37,098 nucleotides of DNA from Bacteroidales bacterium (lineage in GTDB: Bacteria; Bacteroidota; Bacteroidia; Bacteroidales; 4484-276), in the NCBI GenBank assembly GCA_021740425.1, contig JAIOZV010000008.1, positions 1 through 37,098 on the forward strand, read 5' to 3'. Positions within the stretch are counted from its first letter, which is position 1. Each line of letters begins with the position of its first letter. A model generated the notes under the pieces. That model had not been told where the DNA came from. It did no database searches and was given only the letters and a program-made list of their open reading frames with translations. Position numbers and translations under genes: made by a program. Below, one piece after another: positions 1 through 9,500 of this stretch.

Positions 1-1406
1 TAAGCATCGAAGGCAGTGCCAACATCGAAATACTTCCGGGAGGCTGCCTGACGGTGTCAGGATATTTAAGAAATTACAATGGCAGGGCCGGCATCGTGGT
101 AAATTCTGACGAAGTAGGCACAGGCTCTCTGATTACTGATCAATCCGTTTTATCAACCGTTCAACGCCACATCTCAGCCTGGACAAGTGATGTGCATGGA
201 TGGCACTTTCTTTCTTCGCCTGTTTCATCGCAGGCCATCCAGCCGGAGTTTGTCCCAGATCCACCAACAGCAAATCAGGACTTTTTTAGTTGGGATGAAG
301 CCACGGCAACCTGGATCAATACCAAGATTAATGATGGTGGAAGCCTGGTTTGGAACCCTGAATTTGAAACAGTATTTGTTTTGGGAAAAGGCTATCTGAC
401 AGCCTACGACAGCGACCAAATCAAATCTTTTGAGCAAGTTTTAAATGTGCAAGATGTAAGGCTTACCAATCTTTCCTGCTCAGGCAGCGATTATTCCGGC
501 TGGCATTTGTTGGGAAATCCTTTTCCATCGGCCATTGCCTGGAACGACGGCAACTGGAACATGAGTAACATTGCAGGAACCGCCAAAATATGGAACGAAA
601 GCAACGCATCTTACACCGATATTCCGGCCAACGGCATCATCCCGGCCATGAACGGCTTTATGGTGCAGGTTACTGAAGGTTCAGGTTCGCTCACCATACC
701 TGCTGCATCACGCACACACGATGATCAGAGCTGGTATAAAAATTCTGGTTATCCTAAAATTAAATTATTGGTGAAAGATCTGGATCAGAACACAGCCCAG
801 GAGAGCACTATCCTGTTCCATCCCGAAGCTACCGAAGATTATAATCCCAAACTGGAATCCCGTTTCCTGGCCGGCTATGCCCCACAGTTTTATTCGGTTT
901 CGGGCGAGGAAAAATTTTCAACAATCGCATTGCCAATAAATGGGTTACAATCCGAAATCCAAATGGGATTTGAAAAAAATAATATGGGTTTCCATATAAT
1001 TGAAACTGTTGAAACATCTGATAATTTGAATGTATTCCTGCTCGATCGGAAACTGGAATTGGAATATGACCTCACCGGCGGCGGATCTTATTTGTTTGAA
1101 GCCGCGGATGGGGATGATATTTTCAGATTCAGCTTAAAGTTTGAAAGTACTGGGGTTGATTATCTTTCAAACCAAAGTGTTGTTACATGGATGTTTAACA
1201 ACGAGTTGTATGTTACCGGGACTGATAAATCTGTGTTGGTGCAAGTATTTAATTTGACCGGTCAGTTACTTCAATCACATCAAATTAGGGGAGCAGGGAT
1301 GCACATCATTTCGGTTAATCAGCCAACCGGAATGTATCTTGTTCGTTTAGGCAGCTCAGATATTTACCAGGTTCTTAAATTTTATATTTACAGGAATAAT
1401 AATTAA
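1..1406 (+). CDS. Secreted T9SS cargo protein, C-terminal part only (cut by window edge)
   Basis: The reading frame is open from the left edge (first full codon at position 3), so the GTG at 54 is not a real start; the protein continues upstream. The first residues (SIEGSANIEIL...) match the beta-rich spacer that precedes the same module in the two downstream genes. Next comes the shared module (motifs GWHFLSSPV, GWHLLGNPF, GTAKIWNESNASYTDI, about positions 156-915). The last roughly 75 residues form a Por secretion-system (T9SS type A) sorting domain with the typical VFNLTGQ and GMYLVRL strands. The catalytic or binding part lies outside the window, so function cannot be assigned; the neighbours suggest a polysaccharide-active surface protein. 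The stop is 25 bp before the start of the cellulase gene, consistent with one operon. Confidence 0.9.
   Translation, partial: SIEGSANIEILPGGCLTVSGYLRNYNGRAGIVVNSDEVGTGSLITDQSVLSTVQRHISAWTSDVHGWHFLSSPVSSQAIQPEFVPDPPTANQDFFSWDEATATWINTKINDGGSLVWNPEFETVFVLGKGYLTAYDSDQIKSFEQVLNVQDVRLTNLSCSGSDYSGWHLLGNPFPSAIAWNDGNWNMSNIAGTAKIWNESNASYTDIPANGIIPAMNGFMVQVTEGSGSLTIPAASRTHDDQSWYKNSGYPKIKLLVKDLDQNTAQESTILFHPEATEDYNPKLESRFLAGYAPQFYSVSGEEKFSTIALPINGLQSEIQMGFEKNNMGFHIIETVETSDNLNVFLLDRKLELEYDLTGGGSYLFEAADGDDIFRFSLKFESTGVDYLSNQSVVTWMFNNELYVTGTDKSVLVQVFNLTGQLLQSHQIRGAGMHIISVNQPTGMYLVRLGSSDIYQVLKFYIYRNNN
156..915 (+). repeat. Shared C-terminal module, copy A
   Basis: First of three long, nearly identical coding repeats. 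It is very similar to copy B at DNA level up to about position 915, where A diverges abruptly although the protein fold appears to continue. Confidence 0.85.
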
Positions 1407-1431
1407 GTTGATCATTAGACATCTTTTTACC

Positions 1432-4400
1432 ATGACAAAAATCAAATTTGCAAATCGGGTATTTGTAATTATTATTTTTCAGGCGTTTTGTTCGCTTTCA
1501 CAGGCTCAAACATCGGGCATTCCTTTTATTACAGTTGACCAGTTTGGGTATCTGCCGAATGCCGAAAAAGTCGCTGTATTAAGTAATCCACAAACTGGAT
1601 TTAATGCTTCCGACACTTATACACCGGGAGCTGACATCGAAGTAAGAAAAGTATCTGACAGTTCAATAGTTTTCACAGGTAGTGCGAATGCATGGAACAT
1701 CGGGATAACCCATAACCAGTCAGGCGACAAAGCCTGGTGGTTCGACTTCAGTAATTTAACAGCTTACGGCGAATACTTTATTAATGATCCTGAAAATGAT
1801 ATTTCTTCGGAGTCATTCAAAATAAGCGATTTAGTGTATAAAGATGCTTTGCGTGAGTCTGTGCGTACTTTTTATTATCAACGCTGTGGAATAGCCAAAT
1901 CAACACCCTATTGTGATTCTTACTGGTCAGATGGTGTTTGCCACCATGGAAATGAACAGGATTTGGATTGCCGCCTGGTTACGAACCCGATTGCAACTAC
2001 ATCAAAGGATTTATCAGGAGGATGGCATGATGCCGGCGATTACAACAAATACATCAACTATGCTGCACCGGCGGTTCACGACTTGTTGTTTGCCTATGAA
2101 TTTTACCCTGACATTTGGCATGAAGATTTTAGCATCCCTGAATCAGGAAATGGGATTGCGGATATTTTGGATGAAGTAAAATACGAGCTCGACTGGATGC
2201 TTAAAATGCAGGAAAGCAATGGCTCGGTATTGCACAAAGTTTCGGCGATCAACTGGGATGATGCCGAAAGTCCGCCTTCTGCCGAAGGAACTGTAAGAAG
2301 ATATGCTCCGGCTACTGCCTCTGCAACCATTTCAGCCTGCGGAGTGTTTGCACATGCTGCCATTATTTTTAAAAATCATTCCAATCCCACTTTGCAAACG
2401 CATGGCCAAACACTTGAAACCGCTGCTATCTCCGCCTGGGACTGGCTAATGGCCAACCCATCGGAAATACCTTCGCAGTATAATAATTCAGGATTTCAAA
2501 ATGCTGCCGCAGAAAACCCGGAATATACACAATATGCCCAAATGGTTGCAGATGCCGCTTTCCTGCTAGTGCTGACCAATGATACCGAATACCGCACTTA
2601 CTTTGACAACAATTACGAATATTGCCATCTTTTCACCTGGGGAGCTATTTCTTATAATTTTGATGACCCATGGATTAATGATGGCCTCTTGTATTACGAA
2701 AACTCACCCCTTGCCACAACATCGGTTGTAAATAATATCAAATCAGAATATCTGACTGCGATGAATAATCAGTGGGCTGATTTTGCCCCTTTATATGCAC
2801 TCAACAATCAGTTGGATGCCTATCGGGCATTTTTGGATATTTATGATTGGGGTTCAAATCAATACAAAGCAAATGGCGGAACAACTTTTATTTCGATGAT
2901 AAAATATGGTATTGATACTCCCAATGAACAACTCCATGAAAATGGAGCAGCCGGATATATTCATTATATCCATGGTGTGAACCCACTGGCTCAAAATTAT
3001 TTGACCAATATGGCCACATTCGGAGCTGAAAGCTCAGTGCCTGAATTTTATCATCTGTGGTTTGCTGACGGGACGGATTTTGATAATGTGAATACTTCAC
3101 TTTACGGGCCTCCCCCTGGCTTTTTGGTTGGCGGGCCAAATGAAAATTATAGTCTTACCGGTCAAAATCTTGAACCTCCGGAAAACCAGCCGGCCCAAAA
3201 ATCTTATTTGTCATGGAACACACCGGAGGATGCTTCCTACGAGATTACTGAAAACCAAATAATTTATCAGGCAGCTTACACCCGATTGCTGGCACATTTT
3301 ATTTCGGAAAACAGCAATCCGGAGACAGAAAACTTTTTAGCAAACCCCGGTGCCGAAAGTGGTGTTAGCCCTTGTTATTGTTTTGCTTCAGGACCTGTAA
3401 TTCAACAATCAGTTGATGAGAAACACAGTGGAGATTACAGCTTTTTATCAGCAAACCGCACGCAATATTATCACGGTACTGCTTTTAATATTTTACCGAT
3501 GGTTACTGGTGGGCAATTATCCGATGGAACCCGCTACACTTTCTCGGTATGGGTCAAACACACCGAATCTACAGGTAAATCCCTTTATCTTAACATAAAG
3601 CAAACTGATGGCAGCAAAGGCACAAGGTATATCACGGTTGGTAATGAATACTGTGATCCCGGCATTTGGACAAAACTGGTTGGCCACCACAAATTAGACT
3701 ATTCAGGCACACTTTCAAACCTTGAATTATATGTGATTTCAGGTAGTGGGCAAACTTTCGATTTTTTTGCTGATGACTTTTTTGTGGGTGAAACAGAAAA
3801 TTATACACCTCCCACTTCTTCAACTACAACAGATTTTATCCGGGCAAGCGGGGCAAATCTTGTTGTTGGTGCTTCCAACGATAATATTGTTTTAGATGGA
3901 ATAAATGTAACTGTTCCTGTTGACACTAATGATGACGAAGAAAATATTTGGGATGTAAAATCTATTTCTGAAAAAGATTTTCAGAACATTTCTGATATGG
4001 GATTTAATGCTATCAGGCTGCATTTGAATTGTGTGATGTTTGAAGATGATGGAAATCCAGGTGTTTTCAAAGAAGACGGATGGAACTGGCTCGACAGGGC
4101 CATCAGCCTGGCAAAGGAAGCCGGACTTTTTGTTCTCCTCGATATGCATGCTCCGCCGGGGGGCTATCAAAGCGATCAGCCCCCCGGGTTCAGTACTTTC
4201 TGGGATGGTTCGGGAGCAGCTCCTAATTCCTCAAACCAAGACAGGCTCATATACCTTTGGGCTGCCATTGCCAACCGTTACAAACATGAGCCTGCAATAG
4301 CTGGCTACGATCTCATCAACGAACCACGTCCGAACAACAGCGAAGAGTGGTACACCTATGCTGAGCAAATTATCAACGAAATCAGGAATTATGATGTGAA

Positions 4401-6477
4401 CCATTTGATCTGCGCGGAAGTGCCACTGATTTCAGGTTACACCATGCGCCTGATTGATGATGACAATGTGCTTTACGACTCACATTTTTATTACACCTGG
4501 GGCTACGTTACCCAATATTCTGCTGCTTATGGAAACAGCGGTCAGGAGTGGGGAAACTATGATCCGGACGATCCGGTGTATGTTGACTGGGGTGGTGAAA
4601 TAGTTCCCCAGGGCACACCAAACTCTGAAGCATTCGACGATGGCTACCTGGAAAATTATCTGCTTGGTGATATCCTCACTTTCACTTCGGCAAATAACGT
4701 CCCGGCAAATGTTGGCGAATTCGGAATTGTGTGGGAAGCTTACGCCGAAGATGTGGGGGCCATGCAATACATGCGCGACCTTTATAATTTGCTGGATGGG
4801 GATAATGCAACAGGAAATATAGTTAGTCGTTTTTATTTTTCATATCAGGGGAATTCCTTCGGGTTATACAATAATTGGACAGGATTCCATACCAGCGAAG
4901 ATGAAGTAAGCGAAAATCTCAAAGCATTTTTTAAAGATGAATTTACCTGGACTGGAGCTCAAGGCACAAACTGGAATGTTGCCGCTAACTGGATAACAGA
5001 TTTAACACCTGTTGAAACAACAAAAGTTATTATCCCTTCTACATCAAATCAACCTATTATCAGCACTTCAGATGAGATCATTGCAAAATCAGTAACTGTC
5101 AACAGCGGGGCAAACCTTGAAATTGCCTCAACAGGAAAACTTTCAATTACAGATGAACTTTCAAATTCAGGTAGTTTGATTGTCCGTTCTGATGCTTCCG
5201 GCACTGGTTCATTAATCCACAATAGTACAGGGGTAAATGCAACAGTCCAACGCTTCATCTCCGCCTGGATCAGCGATGTTCACGGCTGGCATTTCCTCTC
5301 ATCACCTGTTACCGCTCAGGCCATTCAGCCGGAGTTTGTCCCAAATCCACCAACAGAAAATCAGGACTTTTTTAGTTGGGATGAAGCCTCGGCAACCTGG
5401 ATCAACACCAAGCTTAATGATGGCGGGGGATTTGCCTGGAACCCGGATTTTGAAACAGTATTTGTTTTGGGAAAAGGCTATTTGACAGCCTACGACAACG
5501 ACCAAACCAAATTTTTTGAGCAAGTTTTAAATGTGCAAGATGTAACGCTTACCAATCTTTCCCGCTCAGGCGGCGATTATTCCGGCTGGCACCTTTTGGG
5601 AAATCCTTTTTCATCGGCCATTGCCTGGAACAACGGCAACTGGAACATGACCAACATTGCAGGAACCGCCAAAATCTGGAATGAAAGCAACGCCTCCTAC
5701 ACCGATATTCCGGCAAATGGAATCATCCCGGCTATGAATGGCTTTATGGTGCAGATTACTGAGGGCTCAGGTTCGCTCACCATCCCTGCTGCATCCCGCA
5801 CCCACGATGATCAAAGCTGGTATAAAAACTCAGGTTATCCTAAAATTAAACTACTGTTAAAGGATTTGGAACAAAACACAGCCCAGGAAAGCACCATCCT
5901 GTTTCATCCCGAAGCTACCAAAGATTTTGATCCCGAACTGGAATCCCGTTTCCTGGCCGGCTATGCCCCACAGTTTTATTCGGTTTCGGGCGGGGAAAAG
6001 CTTTCGGTGAATGCGTTTCAAAGTTTTGATGAAAACCTTGAAATCCCTTTTCATTTCATCAAAAATGAATCTGGAAGTTTTGAATTGCAACTTTTGGAAA
6101 ATAACACAGGTGAGGCGATTTATGTGGAAGATTTGAAGACCGGCGTAGAAACATTTTTAACCGAATACGAGCTTTACGAATTCGTTTCTGAAACCGGAGA
6201 TGAACAAATCAGATTTCTCATCAAGTTTTCTTCGGCGGGAATTGCTCCTGCTGATCCAGAAAAAATCGACCCCCATATCTATGGGAACCTATTACAAATC
6301 ATCAATGCCAACAATGCAGTTATTGAAATTTTCGATCTTACCGGACGAATCATTCTTAAGGATATTTCGCATCGTGATCATTATCTGAAAAGTTTAAAGG
6401 TAGGCACGGGAATCTATTTTTTGCGCATTCAAAATGACAACACATCATTTACCAAAAAAATTTATCTGAACCAATAA
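1432..6477 (+). CDS. Bifunctional secreted cellulase: GH9 - CBM4/9-like - GH5 - shared module - T9SS sorting domain
   Basis: A 1681-residue multimodular glycoside hydrolase expected to cleave beta-1,4-glucan outside the cell. In order: signal peptide (1 to about 26); N-terminal Ig-like domain of GH9 enzymes (VDQFGYLP); GH9 catalytic domain (about 130-625) with the paired aspartates D200/D203 in GGWHDAGDYNKY and the acid glutamate E607 in SYEITENQIIYQAA; a CBM4/9-like jelly roll (about 633-787); a GH5 barrel (about 800-1165) with acid/base E964 in LINEPRP and nucleophile E1096 in NVGEFGIV; the shared module (about 1170-1570); and a T9SS type A sorting domain (about 1612-1681). All expected catalytic residues are present, so both halves look active. 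The ATG at 1432 is preferred over an in-frame TTG at 1408 because the signal peptide begins there. Exact specificity (cellulose, glucomannan, xyloglucan) cannot be read from the sequence. Confidence 0.93.
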   Translation: MTKIKFANRVFVIIIFQAFCSLSQAQTSGIPFITVDQFGYLPNAEKVAVLSNPQTGFNASDTYTPGADIEVRKVSDSSIVFTGSANAWNIGITHNQSGDKAWWFDFSNLTAYGEYFINDPENDISSESFKISDLVYKDALRESVRTFYYQRCGIAKSTPYCDSYWSDGVCHHGNEQDLDCRLVTNPIATTSKDLSGGWHDAGDYNKYINYAAPAVHDLLFAYEFYPDIWHEDFSIPESGNGIADILDEVKYELDWMLKMQESNGSVLHKVSAINWDDAESPPSAEGTVRRYAPATASATISACGVFAHAAIIFKNHSNPTLQTHGQTLETAAISAWDWLMANPSEIPSQYNNSGFQNAAAENPEYTQYAQMVADAAFLLVLTNDTEYRTYFDNNYEYCHLFTWGAISYNFDDPWINDGLLYYENSPLATTSVVNNIKSEYLTAMNNQWADFAPLYALNNQLDAYRAFLDIYDWGSNQYKANGGTTFISMIKYGIDTPNEQLHENGAAGYIHYIHGVNPLAQNYLTNMATFGAESSVPEFYHLWFADGTDFDNVNTSLYGPPPGFLVGGPNENYSLTGQNLEPPENQPAQKSYLSWNTPEDASYEITENQIIYQAAYTRLLAHFISENSNPETENFLANPGAESGVSPCYCFASGPVIQQSVDEKHSGDYSFLSANRTQYYHGTAFNILPMVTGGQLSDGTRYTFSVWVKHTESTGKSLYLNIKQTDGSKGTRYITVGNEYCDPGIWTKLVGHHKLDYSGTLSNLELYVISGSGQTFDFFADDFFVGETENYTPPTSSTTTDFIRASGANLVVGASNDNIVLDGINVTVPVDTNDDEENIWDVKSISEKDFQNISDMGFNAIRLHLNCVMFEDDGNPGVFKEDGWNWLDRAISLAKEAGLFVLLDMHAPPGGYQSDQPPGFSTFWDGSGAAPNSSNQDRLIYLWAAIANRYKHEPAIAGYDLINEPRPNNSEEWYTYAEQIINEIRNYDVNHLICAEVPLISGYTMRLIDDDNVLYDSHFYYTWGYVTQYSAAYGNSGQEWGNYDPDDPVYVDWGGEIVPQGTPNSEAFDDGYLENYLLGDILTFTSANNVPANVGEFGIVWEAYAEDVGAMQYMRDLYNLLDGDNATGNIVSRFYFSYQGNSFGLYNNWTGFHTSEDEVSENLKAFFKDEFTWTGAQGTNWNVAANWITDLTPVETTKVIIPSTSNQPIISTSDEIIAKSVTVNSGANLEIASTGKLSITDELSNSGSLIVRSDASGTGSLIHNSTGVNATVQRFISAWISDVHGWHFLSSPVTAQAIQPEFVPNPPTENQDFFSWDEASATWINTKLNDGGGFAWNPDFETVFVLGKGYLTAYDNDQTKFFEQVLNVQDVTLTNLSRSGGDYSGWHLLGNPFSSAIAWNNGNWNMTNIAGTAKIWNESNASYTDIPANGIIPAMNGFMVQITEGSGSLTIPAASRTHDDQSWYKNSGYPKIKLLLKDLEQNTAQESTILFHPEATKDFDPELESRFLAGYAPQFYSVSGGEKLSVNAFQSFDENLEIPFHFIKNESGSFELQLLENNTGEAIYVEDLKTGVETFLTEYELYEFVSETGDEQIRFLIKFSSAGIAPADPEKIDPHIYGNLLQIINANNAVIEIFDLTGRIILKDISHRDHYLKSLKVGTGIYFLRIQNDNTSFTKKIYLNQ
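5242..6143 (+). repeat. Shared C-terminal module, copy B
   Basis: Second copy, inside the GH9-GH5 gene. It resembles copy A over its first 750 bp. From 5979 to 6103 it is base-for-base identical to copy C (11607-11731), a run of 125 bp. Confidence 0.88.
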
Positions 6478-6525
6478 TATGCTTTTGTAACCCAATTTAA
6501 TGCTAACCTTAAAATACCATCAACC

Positions 6526-9500
6526 ATGGAAAAGTACTTTTTACTTTTATTTGTATTTTTGATTTTGCAAACCGGTTTGGCACAAAATCATGTTTGCAAC
6601 GAAAGTTTTGAAACCGCCCGCGATGGCAGTTTACCAGCCGACTGGCGGGTGCAATTTTCCAACGTGAGCCCGTCGTGGGGGGACTGGCTTGAACGTGTTT
6701 ACGATCCCACCAATGTTGAAACCTACGATGGCGAATATGGCCTGAAAATATCACCCAACGGCATTGAACAGCCCAATGGTTCGAAAAACAACCGTATCCA
6801 AAACTGGGTGATTAGCGGCAATGGATTTCCATCGTGTGGCCCGGGTGGCGCTTTATCCACTTCAACTCACTACATGATTTCCTTTATGGCCAAGGCCGAA
6901 AACCTCACCACAACCGGATCCGGCGGATTGCTCATGTGGAACAATCCTTACTGGGAAGGCGCCAATGGAAATTACTATTATATGGGAATACCTACTGGCA
7001 CTTACGACTGGCGACAAATAACAAGTACCGTTACTACTTCGGCCAATTTGGGTGAACTGGGTGGAGGGCTGTATTTTGAAATGCGAAGTTTAAACGCCGG
7101 TACACTCTGGCTCGACAAGGTGGAATTTTTCGAAGTTGTTCCCTCCGAAATCAGGCTCTCAGCCTCACCATCACAAATTTTACCCACAGGCAGCAGCACC
7201 ATCACCGCAAAAATTTACGACAACGCCGGCCATTTCATCAACATCGCCACCAACGATATCACCTTTACGATAAGGGGTAGCGGAAGTTTTGCACAGGGAG
7301 ACTCGCCACTTACTTTGCCAGCAGTTGCAGGACAACGGCAGGTTACCTTTTTACCCTCCGGTGTCGGACAGGTTACCATCACAGCCACATCAACAGGATT
7401 AACGCAGGCATCGGTAACAATAACTGTAAACGATCTCGGACAGGCCGGCGTTCCCGAAATAAATATTCCTTACGGCGAGGATGTGGAAACTGATTACTGG
7501 AAATACCATCCATACAATGAAAATTCGCCAGACTACAACCCGCTGATACTTTCGCAATCAGCCGAAGGTACGCCATACACAATTTATGATGTTGATAACG
7601 ATTATTCGGGAAATCTGTCAAATGCTGTGTCAGCAGCCATGGCAGCATTCGATGTTGATCCTGATGAAAAAGCCAAAATCCTGCTTACCGCCGGAAATAC
7701 CTATTACGTTCCTGATGAAGCTATAAAAATTTCACAAACAAGTCATCTGCATTTTGTTTGTGTAGGTGGAATAGCCACCATTAAAGCGCCTGCAACATTT
7801 ACAGGTTTTTCAACATCCAACGGCATGGCCAAAAACATGATTCACATTCAGGCTCATGCCGGCGACCCAATGGTGGATAACTACGAAGCCAACGGACTGA
7901 CACAAACATGGAAATATCTAGCTCCCACAAAGAATTTTTATTTCAATAATATTCTGTTCGACATGAACGGTGTGGCAGATAAAGCTGTTGAATTTATCAT
8001 TACAAAAGACGTAGTTTTCGATAATTGCGAGTTTATCAACTACCTGGCCTATGCTTCCCATGCAGTTTGTTTTTCTGATAATATCTGGTTTCGCAGTTGC
8101 CGTTTCACTTCCACCACCGGACAAATGGCAGTTTTATTTGATGGAACACACGGATGCGGTTTTCTGGATTGCGATGTGGATTTTAATACCGACTATGGTT
8201 TTAACTTTTATACCAACAACGACTGCACTGTGGATGCCGACCTCGATTGCGAGTTGGATGCCAACGAACTGCGCATGACCAAATACCTTGTGGTTGCCAA
8301 CAACCGTTTTGGCCTCTATGGAGGTTCGATGAATGAAGTTGTCAGCGTTTCAGGTTCTCAAATTCTAATCCTTAACAATGAGTTGGGCGGCAGTGCTAAC
8401 GTTTTTGTCCAACAGAAATCGGGATGCAATTTCAACACTGGCCGGCGGGTACATGCCCCGTTTTATTTCACCGATTTCCGTGTGATTGGCAATACAGTAA
8501 ATTCGGGTGTAACCCTCAACGATTTTTACCGCATCACCAACCATGCCAACGATAACTGCGAACCTGCCGATCCGGGTTCACCGTGCACCAACCCGACAGA
8601 TTATTCGGGCTACACAGGTAACTACGAAGTACGTGGAAACGTTATCAATGGTGGTGTTCTAAACCCAACACGCGATTATCACAGTTTTCCCTATCCGCCT
8701 TTTGTTACGCATCAGGAATTTACCGGCCTAAATGCAAACGCCATTTTAACGCCCAATTTTGTATGTGGAAACTGCTATCAGAATGCCCTTTGCGAAGCTG
8801 ATGAATCGGGTCTAAATTGCATTGCTCCTGAATCTGATTACAGCGCTTTTGGATGCTACCAAAGCGCCGGTGCAATTTATTACCTCGATGCTGAAAACGG
8901 TAACGATTCATATTCAGACGAACAGGCGCAAAGCCCCGGCACACCCTGGCAGAGTTTTGAACATGCCATTTACAGCATGTCGCCGGCTTCCACACTCATC
9001 ATCCGCGGTGGGGTTTATGTGTGTGGTGGTTCTGAAATGGAGATTGGCGGCGACAGCGGTGAGCTGGGAGGAACATCGGCAGCGGCAGCCACTGTGATTA
9101 AAGCTGAAACCGGCGAACGTGTCATCATCACAGGGCCGGATGTTGGCGGTGGTGTGCACGAGGCCAACCCCATCCGTTTGCGCGGCGATTATATCCGCCT
9201 GGAAGGAATATGGTTTGGTGGTGCCTGGGGCGAGGGAAATGAATTCAACCTGGGTAGCAATTCCATTCTTGATATTGCCGAAGGCCGCGAAATTATCGGC
9301 TGCACGTTTTTTGGCTACAACAGCATTCGCGATGGCTATTACACGGATCTGTTCATGCACAAAAACCGCTTTGTCAGGATGGGCGTTTGCCTCGATCCGC
9401 CGGCAATTTTTATGGCAGGTCGTGCCGGGAGCGAACAATACAAAACCAAAGCAGTTTTTGATAAAAATATCTGGATTGATGGAAAAGGGCAGGCCATGGT

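Noticed and set aside
54..1406. GTG at 54 as the start of the first gene
   Set aside because: The frame is open to the left edge, and the upstream residues match the spacer preceding the same module in the other two genes, so the gene is truncated by the window.
6487..6512. GGTTAC on the minus strand between the cellulase and beta-helix genes as a fourth ECF site
   Set aside because: The position 17 bp downstream is TCA, not TAC, and it points into the 3' end of the cellulase gene.
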